Assembly: GCA_963920575.1 (NCBI GenBank)
Contig: OY986969.1
Span: 21,615,434 to 21,679,433, forward strand
Direction: 5' to 3'
Source of the DNA: Narthecium ossifragum
Taxonomy: Eukaryota > Streptophyta > Magnoliopsida > Dioscoreales > Nartheciaceae
DNA: 64,000 bases
Shown: one piece after another, positions 46,914 to 59,200 of the stretch
Layout of the letters: every line of letters starts with the position of its first letter
Numbering within the stretch: the first letter of the stretch is position 1
Position numbers and translations under genes: made by a program
The notes under the pieces: model-generated
Told to the model about the DNA's origin: nothing
Seen by the model: the letters and a program-made list of their open reading frames with translations, nothing else
Databases searched by the model: none

Positions 46914-49826
46914 TCAGGTAACAGATAGGGAGGCCTTCAAACGATCAACAATGTGAGGAAGGACCTTGATGCTGTCTTCGATGGTTTCATTGACACAGGC
47001 CTCCAAGTCATTTATGGCTCCTGTCTTGAGCTGCTGGAGCTTTGCTGCCTCGAATTTGTCTTGGCATACCATTAGAGAGCGATTCATTCGTTCCTGACAT
47101 TGTTAGACACATATGTTTAGTTCGTTATGAGAACACATAAGCGACCGCATGTCTTCATGACAAGTAGCTGAGAGTAGTTCATGGAACTTGCTATAGAAAA
47201 TAGACTAAGCTGCATGCTTCATGACAATGTCACCACACAAGCAATGCTATGCTGAAAATCAAGTTAAATTGAGATATTGAAAAGTTGAATATCATATCAG
47301 ATCTCCAAACTTAAACTAAAATATAATACACTAGCCGCAGCCTCTAACCGCAAGGCTTTATTTAGTCCAACCCACTGGTAGATTATTATTTCTTGGATAT
47401 ACACAAAGTTTACTACGAATTCTTGCATATGTAAATTTCTATAGACAATATCAACATACCCAAGATAGTCCAGACTCTAAGCCAAACTTTTTTCTAATTG
47501 CACGATTCTCCCTACCTGCTCTGGCTTTTGCTTTTTCCAACTAAGTGCACAACCCAGAAACAAACTCCGCCCATTTCAAGGAAGAAACAATAGTATCTCT
47601 TATCACGCAAGCCAACTTGTGATTCCCATATCATACAATTGGTATAATTGACCTTTGCAATAATAATAAACACGAGTTCATAAATGTTTAACCTCGCATA
47701 GTCAAAATCAGCAATAAGTACCAGACATAGAGAAAGCTGAGCAGAGTTTGCACCTTTCCGCCACTCTAGTTCTCCAAGTATCAGGAATGATGAGCAAACT
47801 ATAGTCGAAAACTGTATGGCAATGTAACTTTATCACTTTTAGTGGTCATTTTGTTAACAACTCTTATGCAACACACTTTTTTAATAGTTGAATGGAGGTT
47901 GGTTAACTGTAAGGCAATGTCATTTTGCTGCTTTAGATAAGAACCACCTTTTCCAACATTTTGGCCATCAACAATAGAAAACACAACGGGCCCTTTTTTT
48001 GGCGAAAATTGATTCTTGTTTTCACGGTAAGTATTTACTTCAAGCACACCCTGTCTACAATTTTCAACACTTGGTCTATGCCAAAATTCCATGCATTCAA
48101 CAACAAAAATGCATTAACTAATTGTTGCCATTGCAATTGAAATTGTGAATCTTGATGGTTCTACAATTGTCTCCAAGTGAAATCTAACGGATTTTATGAC
48201 CCTAATCAAAGAGACTAATATTAAGTTGCTGGTACTCTTGACATAGGTAGATTGGAAGAAAACTTACATATTTCTTAGAAATAAACTTCTCCAATGCTCT
48301 ATAAAATAGCCACAGCAGCTTAGAACATATTTGCAATATTGAGGTACAGGTCTACTACTACTTAGCCTTCCGGCTCCTAGGTTGCACCCTCATTGAACTT
48401 ATTAGTTCTCTATGCTTTGAAATATATTCTAGGCAAGCACTTTCAGTTTATTTTCTTAAGAAAAGTCCAAAATGCGGCATATGCAAATGCATCATTCGCC
48501 TTCCTTAACTAGGTTACCTCAGATAAAACCTGGCCTAGTATAGACATTTGAATATCACAACTATCATTTGCGATGGATTTTCTCTAGTGCTGTTTCAATA
48601 CATTACTATGAATTACTCTCTTCACAACATAATATAGCATATTTGTGTTGAATCATTCAAAAGAACCAGGACTGGAAGTCCAACAGGATGACAAGTTGCA
48701 ACTTAGGGAGAAATCATGATGCATATTGCTAAATCAGCACTCATCGCCACTTCAAGCATTTCCGTACCAAAAAAAAGCTTAACATCTTATTAGCATAAAA
48801 TCAATTTCGTAAAGAAATTGAGTGAACGATTTGAAACCTTCCTTTTTTCCCCTAGTGTAGGAAAAGGATTAGCCGATAACCTTGGACATTCATCTACTTC
48901 CACCATAACTGGTCAACAACTAGAACCATTACAAAGTGATAAAGTTCCTAAATCTCTCTGTTCATCACTCAAGGCACAATCAGTCCTTATTCCACAGGTA
49001 CTATCATGCTAATTCAGCAATGCAAGAGAATAAACAATATCACTAAGTAGGACTCAGCTCTGTAAATCAGGTAGTTTTCAGGCTAATTGAGAAAAACAAG
49101 AGAATAAAGAACATCATCTGCAATAATAAACCCCCATCAACGCACAGAGTCAAATCCAAATTTGCACATTAATCAGAACTGTTGAGAGCCAAAAAAAAAA
49201 TACCATGCAGGTACACTAGTTCATGGAAACAGTGAAATGAAGTTCAACTAAAAGCCTAATCCAAGCTAGAAACAACGAAAGAAAGATGGCAGATTGTAGC
49301 AACAAGCAACAAATAAGAAAGTGCAGAACAAAAAATTGAGTACCTGGAACTTGGCCATCTCGTTCTCGACAACATTATTGGCCTGGAGGGCAGGCACGCT
49401 GCATTGTTCCACGCAACTGTTTATGTCGTCCTGCCGCCGCCTCCGATCAAAACACTCGTACGCGCACTTGAAGTAGGCTTGCTGCAATGCCCAATACACA
49501 CCAACTCTCTCAGTTCAACGCGAATAAATTAGCAGAACCAACAAAATCCCCTCTTTCCCAATTCAATACGTCGATAGCCTAGGAAATCTTTGGTGAAACG
49601 AGATGAAACCCCCAATAGGTACGAAACAAAGGAAGCGAGTTAAAACCTATTGCTAATCGCATGGAAAAGTAAAAGATCTCCGGAGATAGAGGCGTGCCTG
49701 GAGGGTGAAGTTGACGTGGTCTTGGATGGGGGCGAGGTGGGCCTGGGCGGCGGCGTTCACCTCCTCAAGCTTCCTTCGCATCCTCTCCGACACCATCTTC
49801 TCCTCCATCGCCGCTATGTGCTCCAT
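46914..49826 (-). CDS. FAM136A-like (DUF842) twin-CX3C protein, 3 exons
   Basis: 148 aa, exons on the minus strand 49826-49698, 49481-49344, 47093-46914. The reading is HVNFTLQ / QAYFKCAYEC across the first junction and MAKFQ / ERMNRS across the second, matching the family. Cysteines C49/C53 and C66/C70 form twin CX3C motifs; further Cys are at about 99 and 122. Such twin-CX3C helical proteins are usually oxidised by MIA40 in the mitochondrial intermembrane space, where human FAM136A is reported; location here is inferred. Precise function is unknown. Intron 1 starts with GC (CAG/GCACGC) rather than GT, with a normal AG acceptor. Intron 2 is 2.25 kb. Length is normal for the family. TATA is not evident; the leader is short. 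Confidence 0.9.
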
Positions 49827-50649
49827 TGATGAAAATTTCCCTCTTCTACTAAGCTCTAAAGAAAACCCAACACCAATAGGGGTTTTTAAGGGGTTTAGTA
49901 GCCTTGCTTGGAAAGGGAAGGGGGGCCTCGCGGTACATTACTTCTCTGAAACACGATAAACTATAGGATTTATTGGAATCTTATTCGATTTTAGTATTTC
50001 ACATATGGCAATGTGTGAATGCTCCAATAAAAACCTTAGTTGTAACTAACATCAAATTTACTTTATTACGATTTTACTTAGTGTTGTTTTGTGCTATTTT
50101 CAGTACATTTAATATGTAAATCTTTCTTGGAAGGAATCAAATAGGATATAAATTACTGGGAAAAGGAATTTCTATTATTGGTTTTTAGATAAACGGGTGA
50201 TGTTATTTATTCAGAAGCAATTTTCTACTATTGCTTGTATACATTTCTTGCACTTTAAGTTTGATCTAATTCATACGTACAAATAATTAATAGGTTATAA
50301 ACTTAGTTATTATACATACAGTTAATTAATTAATAGATTAATTAATGGGTTATAATCTTAATTTATATATACCTCGTCTCCCACGGGTAGTTACCCTACC
50401 CTGCCAGGTGGCAGGGACCCGTCTAGTTAACTTCTTTCATAAAACAATCGAGAATAATTGTAACCTATTATATGGTAGGACTAGTTATGCTCATTGCCAC
50501 ATGCAAGGTAACCACCAATCTCACCCGAATAACCACCTCCCTCCCATTAAACCCCATCAACTTAGAATTATCATACCATATAGACGTCACATAGGCTCCA
50601 CCTGGGATATTCTTCCGCCACGTAAGAGAACAAAAGTTTCACTTATAAT
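49827..50649. other. Intergenic, no recognised feature
   Basis: Upstream of the FAM136A-like gene; its promoter should lie at about 49830-50000 (minus). The rest is AT-rich with no recognised element. Confidence 0.4.
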
Positions 50650-51016
50650 CAGTGGCGGATCCAGGATTTATATAAAGGGGGGACGACTTTAATAAAAATT
50701 TTTTACTATAGAAGAAAATATATAAGTTATTAATTAAAAAAATTCAAAATAAGCATCTTATTACAATACCATAGCTATAAAAGTAAAAAATTACAATTGT
50801 TTCATCCGAGTTTTCATACTTTGATAGTATTGCATATTATCTTCATTAGAAACATCGTCAAAAATTTCTTTCTCTAAACAATCAGTAAATTATTAGAAGG
50901 TCAAATCTAATTTGGGAGAGGGGGGGGGGCAATTAAATATTCTATATATATATTAGGTAGGTTTTTTTTTACTAGGGGGCGTCTGCCCCCCACCTCAATA
51001 TATGGATCCGCCATTG
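50650..51016. mobile_element. hAT MITE (367 bp)
   Basis: Starts CAGTGGCGGATCCA and ends TGGATCCGCCATTG, inverted with one mismatch, and is flanked by the perfect 8-bp duplication CTTATAAT (50642-50649 and 51017-51024). The interior is AT-rich with G runs and has no coding sequence. Confidence 0.92.
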
Positions 51017-52480
51017 CTTATAATCATAGCCTCTTATAATGATGATTAAGTTATTATAGCTTAATTTTTAAGACGATGGTATCTGCGAAAAAAAAGTTCA
51101 AAATCCTTTGAATGATAGTAAAATAAATCATTTTTTCGGTGTTAGAAAGTCATTAAGAAGTCATTTTAGTGGATATTTCGTGATAGGGAATCAGAAGTAC
51201 GTAGTGGGGTGAACATAATCGAGGGAAGCGAATTCGACTGTAACCAAATGGGCGAAATCTAACTGTACCAAGCTTAATCGATCTGTTTTGGACCAAACTT
51301 TAAGTTCAACCGGGCCTAACTTAACAGCAGTTTGCTCGATCGACGATCAGGGCTCGATCACTCTTGTTAGCGTTTTTCAATATTTTGCTTAAACTTCATT
51401 CTTATGTGAAATGAAATATATACAGTAGAAACATATTATGTGATTTATAAAGGAATTTCTTTTCGTTTCCTTTTTATTAATTTAGACCGAAGGCTGGAAA
51501 TTCATAACGGAAGTTGATAGTGAATAAATCAGTTTGAGTTCAAGTTTGGCAACTCAAAATTAAATCTTAACGGAGCTCAACAAGTTTGGTTCAGAATTAT
51601 GTAAGCCACCAAGTTTGCACAGAGATAAACTCAGTCAAATTCGGCTAGATTACAATCCCAGTGGACACAAGCCGTCCAGCAATTTGTTAATTGTTCTGAT
51701 GTAAAAGTTTTGATTATGCTATTTTTCTCCGACTACACGATGAACATAACAAAATCCAGAGCGTTTTGACAAATTAACGGCACTTTGACAACATGGTTTT
51801 AGGTTTGCCGACTATAATTGGTTCAATCTAACAAAGATCAGATCATTTGACAGCACTGAACGGATAACATTAACTTGCTACGCATCTGTTGACTTGAGAT
51901 GGTGATGCATTTAAGCCCAGATAATGAAAAATCTCAAGTGCTCAAACATAACATCGCTCAAGAACTTAGGACTCTGTTATTTTTCTATTTTCTAATCCAC
52001 TCTCTCAAAATCACTAGTATTATGAATCATGGATGAATAAGATCCAGGCCGATTAAAACTGGAACAAAATAAAACCCACGAAAAACAAAGAACACTCCAG
52101 AAATACAAAAGGAGAGAGAAATAGCGAATAGATCCTTTTAAATGGATTTTATGTGGCGGTCTAAGATAGATATATGTAGCAATTTGTTCGAGGCCTTCGC
52201 AAAACGAGAGAGATTTGAGAGGCACGGAGAACTGCATATTATTGATTTTGCCAACCTTCAATGCAGAGGTCATCGCCACTCAAAACGGCGCCTCTGCTCT
52301 GCAAATTGGCTTTTTAATCGCCACAAGAAAACCCAGAGAAAATCACCAGATATGCCGAAGAAAAGAAAAAAAAAACAACTTGGATTCACAAAAAGAAGGG
52401 AATAGCAAAAGACTAGCACCAACAAAACAATAAAACACACAAAAATAAAAATTACGAGGAAGATGGAGAGTGTGAGGCCG
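51017..52480. other. Intergenic; possible transcript of unknown type on the minus strand
   Basis: No gene recognised. A minus-strand open frame (52273-51992, starting MTSALKVGKINN) lies downstream of the promoter-like segment at 52500-52670 but shows no family. The hairpin-forming sequence GCAGAGGTCATCGCC / GGCGCCTCTGC lies at 52263-52297. Confidence 0.3.
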
Positions 52481-52504
52481 GAGACTAGAACCAGGACACC
52501 AAGC

Positions 52505-52670
52505 TGTTGTATAAATAGCGAAAAGAAACCCTAACCCTAATGTCCAAGTTTCCGATTCTACCCTTCAAGAGAGATGAGAGGCGGAGAGGGAGATCAAATA
52601 TCAGACGGGCAAGTAGGACTGTCCATTGGGCCGGTCATGTTAGAGGGTAGCTAATGGAGTAACTGGGCCT
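52505..52670 (-). promoter_or_regulatory. Promoter-like segment: two site II motifs, telo box, TATA
   Basis: TGGGCC (site II) at 52627-52632 and 52664-52669, the telo-box run AAACCCTAACCCTAA at 52526-52540, and TATTTATA (read on the minus strand) at 52510-52517. Site II plus telo box is the usual arrangement upstream of plant ribosomal-protein, translation-factor and snoRNA genes (established knowledge). The order fits transcription to the left, starting near 52480, but no target gene was identified. Confidence 0.5.
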
Positions 52671-52796
52671 AAAATACGTTGCAAGGATCTTGGACTTGGG
52701 CTTTCTAGTCAGACTCGGAGCTATAATGTCGAATTCGGGCTAGCCTTAAGCCATGTACGCTTCTATCTATAGCCGACCCAATCATGGTGCTGATCA

Positions 52797-53346
52797 TAGG
52801 GGTGTGCAACGGGTCGGGTCACAGGTAAATGGGTGCGAGTCGGACCTGACCCGTTAATTTTGCACACCCTTGTGACCCGCCCATTAACCTATTATTTTTT
52901 AATAGGTAAACGGGTTAACAGGTAAATGGGTAAACATGTACAGGTTAACCCGTTTAACCTGCTATTTTTTCAGAATTCTAGGATGATTTCTCAACCTTAT
53001 TCATATCTCTAATTAGCCACCTTCCAAACAAAAAAAGTTAAAGCACACTATTTGCTTGAGTACAACATAAGAAAGCAGTAGTATTGACATTTCAGGACTG
53101 AAAATAATTTCAGCATAGACATCACGGAATATTTTTTTTTAATTTTTTAAATTTATTTAAATTTTAACAGGTAAACGGGTTAACCCGTTAATAAAAAAAT
53201 GAATACCCATTACCCAACCCGTTTTTCACCATAACGGGTCGGGTCGGTCGACCCGTTTTTTACCACCTCATGACCCCCCCGTTAAGGCTCGGGTCGGGTG
53301 TTTTGACTGGGTCGAAATGGATTACCCGACCCGTTGCACACCCCTA
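52797..53346. mobile_element. TIR element with CGGGTCGGGT subterminal motifs (550 bp)
   Basis: Inverted ends TAGGGGTGTGCAACGGGTCG and its reverse complement with one or two mismatches in the first 24 bp. The interior carries GGTAAACGGGTTAAC and CCCGTT motifs and an AT-rich centre; no protein. No convincing target duplication. Similar in composition, though not in exact ends, to the element at 10158-11846. Confidence 0.75.
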
Positions 53347-53988
53347 GTGTTGGACCAAGCTTTGTGTTGGACCGGGCCCAAACCTACATTTCCGGCCAGG
53401 CTCGGACTCAGACTCCCGTCTGTGATCTAAATCAACAGCCCTAGTGAGTAGTGGCACCTTGACTCGATTCGTACCCGCAGATTATTGGGTTTGGGTTGAG
53501 ATCCTAAACCTGATAGGATCCGCCAATTGGATCCAGAACTCCAAGTAATGAATCTGATCCATACTGCTGCTATAAAAGTTGTATGATAATAAACTCCTCA
53601 AAACCTTCATCAATTCCTAGTTCTGTAAAACGTACTAAAAGATTAGTTAAGTAAAAAAAATAAAAAATATTTATTTGAAAATGGTGCAGATATAATAAAA
53701 TCCAGCTAGAAAATTGAAATCAAGTCAAATGCAAAGAAAAAAGAATTATAGATAATAGCTACGCAGCAGCCATACTAGGAAAGCCATGCAGACGTGATTT
53801 TTTTAAAAGTTTGTACGTAGCTGAATCTAATCACAGGAAAACCAGATCCAATGGCCATGGATTCCTAACAATATATTCTTTGGAACTCATAACCGTCGTT
53901 CAAATAGACTAACCTCAGTTTGGCGCCAAATTCCAATCAACAGTAACAGTATTCGCATCATCGATCTCCCAATCTTGAAACGAATTCT
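53347..53988. other. Intergenic / 3' flank of the phosphatase gene
   Basis: No gene recognised. Probably contains the 3' UTR of the minus-strand phosphatase gene near its right end. Confidence 0.4.
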
Positions 53989-55212
53989 TTACACCAAAGG
54001 AATGCCGCCGGAATCCTGCTTCTCCACTGGCTTCAACGCTGTCTTGTGCAGCAGCAACGCCGACCCCTTCCTTTCCTCATTCTCCACCGCCACCGGTAAC
54101 CCGATCCTTTCCTCATTCGCCAGCGCCACCGGTAACCCGATCCCCCTTCCCGTCAGAACCGTCATCCTCCCTGTCCCGTCGATCTCCAACACCTCCGGCG
54201 CATGATCACCGCATCCCGCCGACAGGCCCACGTCGATCCTGATCGCTCGGAACCTGCAAGCCCCATTGATGCCCTCTTCCTGGATGGTATGCCCCATCAC
54301 CATCCGACGAACCCCTCGCCGCCCTCGGATACTCGCCAGCACCTTCTTGAGCTCCTCGCAATGGCCTCCGCAATATTCGCTCGAGAACCTCCGCGTCCAC
54401 ACCATCGAATCCATCCCGATTACGTGCGGGGGAGGCGCCGCCCTCCTCCCCTCCACCCAATCCCTAACCTCGTTGTTGATCCTCTCCAGCCCGTGGGCTA
54501 CGTGTTCCTCGCGAAGCCCGGCGTGGACGAAGACCGAGTCGCCGATCACCAAGACGGCTTGATTTCCCGACAAGAAGCGAGTGGATATAGGGCCCTTTGG
54601 CTGTAGAGCGGCGATCCGAGAGCGGAAGCCGTCCCAGTACTCCTCCTTGATCCCCGTGAAGGATTTGGGGATTCCACGGAAGGGATCTCTCTGGTTCTCG
54701 AGGCCGAGGCAGAGGCGTTTCATCGCCAGGCCGGTGCGGTAGCAGGAAGCCCAGCGGGAGAACTCCTGCAGGCCATCGGGAGTGACGAATCGGAAATCCA
54801 AAGAAATGTTCATGACCTCGTGGTTGCCGTGGAGGGTGTGGAACGCGCCGCCGGCGGCGCTGGCCCTGTTCTTGAGGTGGTGGATGAAGTAGAGGATGTC
54901 CAGCTCGCGGCCGCCGCGGTCGAGAATGTCGCCCACCTGGACGGCCACGGAGGCGCCACCGGTCCACCGTAGGTTGCTGTCGATGAGCTTCGCGACGAAG
55001 AGGGTTTTCAGGGTCTTGTTGAGGTCGCCGTGGAGATCGCCGATCGCCACGAGGCGGGATGGGGCCTTCTCGATTCTGGTGGGGGGAGGCCTAGGGTTAG
55101 GCTTGGAGCGGGGGAAGAAGAGGCCGGAGAAGGCGTGGTCGACCAAGGCATCGACGAAGGCGGAGAGCTCGGAGGAGAGGCCGAGGCACGCCGGGTCGGA
55201 GGACGAGGCCAT
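53989..55212 (-). CDS. Shewanella-like protein phosphatase, probably SLP2 type
   Basis: Metal-dependent PPP-family phosphatase, single exon, 407 aa. Motifs: GDLHG 58-62, GDILDRG 94-100, GNHE 129-132, later VHAGL and MGHTIQEEG. The remainder follows bacterial-type SLP phosphatases. The N-terminus lacks an obvious plastid transit peptide, and SAFVDALVDHAFSGLFFP suits the SLP2 branch rather than plastid SLP1. In Arabidopsis SLP2 is in the mitochondrial intermembrane space, partners MIA40 and affects germination (family knowledge). Near the C-terminus a 12-residue unit is tandemly duplicated (IGLPVALANEER then IGLPVAVENEER; 36-bp repeat near 54080-54152). GC-rich throughout. A partial, dead copy lies at 62462-62951. 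The start ATG at 55212 is supported by its conservation in that copy. Confidence 0.93.
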   Translation of the reverse strand: MASSSDPACLGLSSELSAFVDALVDHAFSGLFFPRSKPNPRPPPTRIEKAPSRLVAIGDLHGDLNKTLKTLFVAKLIDSNLRWTGGASVAVQVGDILDRGGRELDILYFIHHLKNRASAAGGAFHTLHGNHEVMNISLDFRFVTPDGLQEFSRWASCYRTGLAMKRLCLGLENQRDPFRGIPKSFTGIKEEYWDGFRSRIAALQPKGPISTRFLSGNQAVLVIGDSVFVHAGLREEHVAHGLERINNEVRDWVEGRRAAPPPHVIGMDSMVWTRRFSSEYCGGHCEELKKVLASIRGRRGVRRMVMGHTIQEEGINGACRFRAIRIDVGLSAGCGDHAPEVLEIDGTGRMTVLTGRGIGLPVALANEERIGLPVAVENEERKGSALLLHKTALKPVEKQDSGGIPLV

Positions 55213-55239
55213 CTCCTATTGGTTTCGGAGAAGGGCAAA

Positions 55240-55255
55240 TGGGTCGGTATTTAAA
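55240..55255 (-). promoter_or_regulatory. TATA-like box of the SLP gene
   Basis: On the minus strand CCCCCTTTAAATACCGACCC lies about 35 bp before the ATG; the TTTAAATA core is conserved in the pseudogene copy at 62944. It implies a very short leader. Confidence 0.45.
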
Positions 55256-56200
55256 GGGGGACAACTGGGTGCACCGAAACAACCGGTGTGCTGCCGTACA
55301 AGGATGGTGATTTAAGAACGATCTGGACCGTTTGATCTGTTGTGCTGCAATGTGATTTGTGATTACGTATTATCTGTTTGATTAAAATAGTCCCGCTTCT
55401 ATCTCCGAACACTATTTGAAAGATGAGTAGTGATTGATGCACGTGGATCTGCACCATGTGCATCAACACTGTTTGTTGAATTGAATCGGGATGTGTGTCC
55501 GATTCAATCCAATGATAATGATTTGTGCACATGGTGCACATTCATGTGCACAAATCATTTCCCTTGAAAGATATAACATCTCAATTCATGTGCACAAATC
55601 ATTTCCCTTGAAAGATATAACATCTCAATGTCTTAAAAAGTTCGAATTTTAACATTTCTTGTATTTTTTTTTAAGAAAATGAAAGCATTAGTTGGGCTTT
55701 TTTCCCCTCTTTTATGAGGGTATGAGACCAAGAAGAATTTAAACTAGATTGTTAGATCAATTGGATGCGATGAAGTGACGAGAGAATGGGTTCAAATCAA
55801 AGCAACGTCATCAACTTTAACCCAATGGGGGTATGCTAGCTAGGCGACCGAACTGGTTTAGAATGTCGAAGATGGCCTTCAGCCAATACATGCTTGCCAG
55901 TGGACCTACTTGGTGCAGAGGGCATGAACAAAGTGGTGCTTGCATTCGAATCGAGCGAAAGTCAAATATGGGTCGACTGAATCACAATGAGGGCATCCCT
56001 TTGGGGGGTTAGCATGGGGGGCGGGGAAGAAGAGGTCGATGTCATAGTAGTTAGAAAAGACATCAACAAAGATAAGTAAAAGGATATACTGATATTTGTA
56101 AGGGTACGTAGATAGTATTAAATTTTGTAGAGATATTAAGATAAATAAAATTATTTGGAATGATATACCGGTAAAAACCTCATTTTTTTTCTTCACCTAA
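55255..56200. other. Intergenic with short repeats
   Basis: Contains a 44-bp exact tandem duplication (55541-55584 and 55585-55628, unit starting TTCATGTGCACAAATCATTT), many GTGCAC/TGTGCACA motifs (55440-55600), and the hairpin GATTGAATCGG / CCGATTCAATC near 55480-55510. The stretch 55270-55560 may be a degraded MITE. No gene recognised. Confidence 0.6.
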
Positions 56201-59200
56201 TATCATTTTTGTTTTTTTTTTTTGACTAATTGAGCCCAGGCCGGTGAAAAACATACAACACTAATAACTACCCAAACAAAACTGGGGTGTCAGACCCCCG
56301 CTTGCCCCCCTTACATGCTTGACTGACCTCTACACCAAAGTTGACCATAGTTATATCCCCGTGCAAAGTCAGCCAGGCTATCTGCTTCACCATTAGCTTC
56401 CCTTGGGATACATCGAACATGTACCTCGCGAAGTTGAGCAGCCGACAAACACCAAGCTTGTAAGCGTCGTTGTAGCTGCCACACCCAGCGACATCATTCG
56501 CAAATACAATCCACTAGGTCCTTCGTGTCAAACTCAAGGAGTACCCGTGCCATCCCTCGACGATGAGCCTCTCCATCGCTTGCTCCAAGGCTGCAAGTTC
56601 CACGTCATGTGCATCAACAGCAGGCCCTCCTTCAACGAGAACCCATTCACGACTACCTTCATCATTGCGACACAGCCACAATCCCAGCGATCTCGTCAAA
56701 GAAGGATGCATCCGTCTGAGTAGTGTAGAACCCATGCATTTGCGGTCGCTCCTTAGGCCCTCGCCCGCTTTGCATCTCCCATTCCTTCGAGCACCAAAGG
56801 ACTAAACGCGTGAGCTCCTCCACTGATTGCCCAACACCATTAAAGACCGCTATGTTCCTGTTTTTCCAAAGCAACCATAACCCGTAGCCTAGCTTGGCCT
56901 TCTGGCCCCGCCAAAGATCCGATTTGCTAGACAACAACATGATCTCCTTCTAGACGAGCCATCCTTCTCCTCTACAGAACATCCCATACTTACTCAACAC
57001 CCTCTCCCACATGCTTCGAGATCTACCACACTGGAAGAATAGGTGGCTAAAGGTCTCCTCCTCTTTGATGCAAACAAGGCATATTGAGCTTTCAAAAGCA
57101 CCCACTCAAAACAGAGCTTCCCTAGGTGGGGATCTCCCCTTAAAACATTCTCCTGAGAAAGATGCGAACTTAAGGTCCAAAGGGTCCAGTCCATATAGCA
57201 TCCCATCGAATATCTGAAACTCTCCTTAGCGTCCTCCGCTGCGCATATAACATCATATAAACCAAGGAGGAGCACACCTTCCCTTCCGAATCTTGTACCC
57301 AAACCATCTTGTTTGCTTTCTCCATCTCTACATGAATAGCAGAGATCTGCTCATACACGGTGGAGGGGAAAAACCGACGCACCTTTCAGTGCATCCAGCG
57401 CCCATCCTCTCCAATGAATCCTCCCAAGTGCATCCGATCTAAGATCAAATCCACATTGAAAAACGCTGGCTAACGATCCAATGGAAGATTCATAACCCAC
57501 CAATTCTTGAGGACATGAATCCTGATTTGCTTTCCCGGGGAGCAGCACATTCCCATCCACAAATCTTGCAAGGAACAACACACACTCCTCCACGTATATG
57601 ATGAGCCCTTTGGAGGCTTCTCGGATGACAACAAACCCCGCCGTCCATACTTCGTTGCTACAACTGTCTTCCAAAGCGACTGCTCCTCCGAATAGAGACG
57701 CGAGGCCCTGAGAAGTCTTAGCACTCGTTGCCATGTAGGCAGGTGAACCAACGCCACTCCACCATCCTCCCATGGAGAGCATGTGATGTCACACCACACA
57801 ATCAACAACCCAAAGCTCTTTCCCTCCCATAGGAACGCGCGTCCTAGCTTCTCAATCCTTCGGAAGATCGAGGCCGGCACATGAGTGGACATCATCTAGA
57901 ATACCGGCAGGGCTTGTAACACATGTCGAAATAGCGTGATCCTTCCCGAGAGAGAAGGGCGTGCACTCCTCCATGTAGAAATCAGCGCCACCACCTTGTC
58001 AAGCAGGTCTGTGAAATTAGCACCGCCCATGCTTGTGCCCTTAATAGGCATGCCATGGTATCTCCACGAGCCCCTCTCCTCCACCATACCCAGTCGCTTG
58101 CAAATTTGCCGTCTTCGTGTCTTCGTGTCAATGCATTGAGCTCGATCCCCGAGTTCTGTTGGTAACATCCAAAGATTTGTCGGATCTTCTACGCCTCTGC
58201 CAAAGAGGCCTATGTAATTAGGAGGCAATCGTCCGCGTGGAGTAAGTGAGTCACGTGCACTCAACCGCGCAGACAGACGATACCCTCCAAGCCATGATCC
58301 ACGTCATTGAGGGCGCGAATAGAGAAACCTGAACCAAGAGAAATAGGAAGGGTGATAGCGGGTCCTCCCAAGAGAGACCATGTTGGGGCACAACATGCCC
58401 AAGCACTTATCCATTGATAATAAAAGAGAATCGAGGGAAGGAGATGCGTTGCATTACCCAGTTAATTCAGCATGGCAGAAAGCCCATGGCGGAGAGCACA
58501 TGTCGTAGGAACCCCCAACGCACTGTATCGTATGTCGCATGTACATCCAACTTCGCCGCCATCAATGGATTGCATCGACTGGCCTTCTCGATAGAGTGTA
58601 GGAGCTCCTATGCAATCCACACATTGTCATGTATACACCGTCCTGCCATGAACCTAGAATGTTCTCCATTGACGACCTCCAGGTGGACACCCTTTAGCCT
58701 CTTGGTCAGGATGGTGGAGATGATCTTATACGACACGTTACATAAACTCAGCGACCAGAAATCCTTAACATGCCTATGCCTTCTTCCCTTGGGGATCTGT
58801 GAGACAAACGTATCATTCTAATTCTAAGGAAGCTTTTGATGGCGAAAAAATTCTGAATGGCCCCAAAGAGCTCAGGGCCAACAACACCCCAAAACTTCTT
58901 GTAGAACTGTACTATCATCCCATCTAGGCCCGGATAGCGGTTAGTTCCTAATGAGCGTACCGCTTCTGTGACCTCTGTAAAGGTGACCTCCCCTAGGAGC
59001 CTGCTTTGCGCTGCCTTAGATATCACAGATCGCGAAGGGCATTGCAGATCCACTAGGTCGTCTTCCTCCGACCAGAGCCGTGAGTAATATCCGGTAAATT
59101 CCCTCCGTCGTTGACATCACCCGCCTCTCCCCCGAGATCAATTTAAGAATTGGGGATCGATAGCCGCCGTATTATCATCACCGTACTGAAGCCAAGAGCA

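Noticed and set aside
52526..52540. AAACCCTAACCCTAA as an interstitial telomere
   Set aside because: Only two telomere units; with nearby TGGGCC motifs it fits a telo box in a promoter better.
54202..55315. Long antisense and shifted frames over the SLP gene
   Set aside because: Shadows of a GC-rich coding sequence; the minus-strand frame has all phosphatase motifs.
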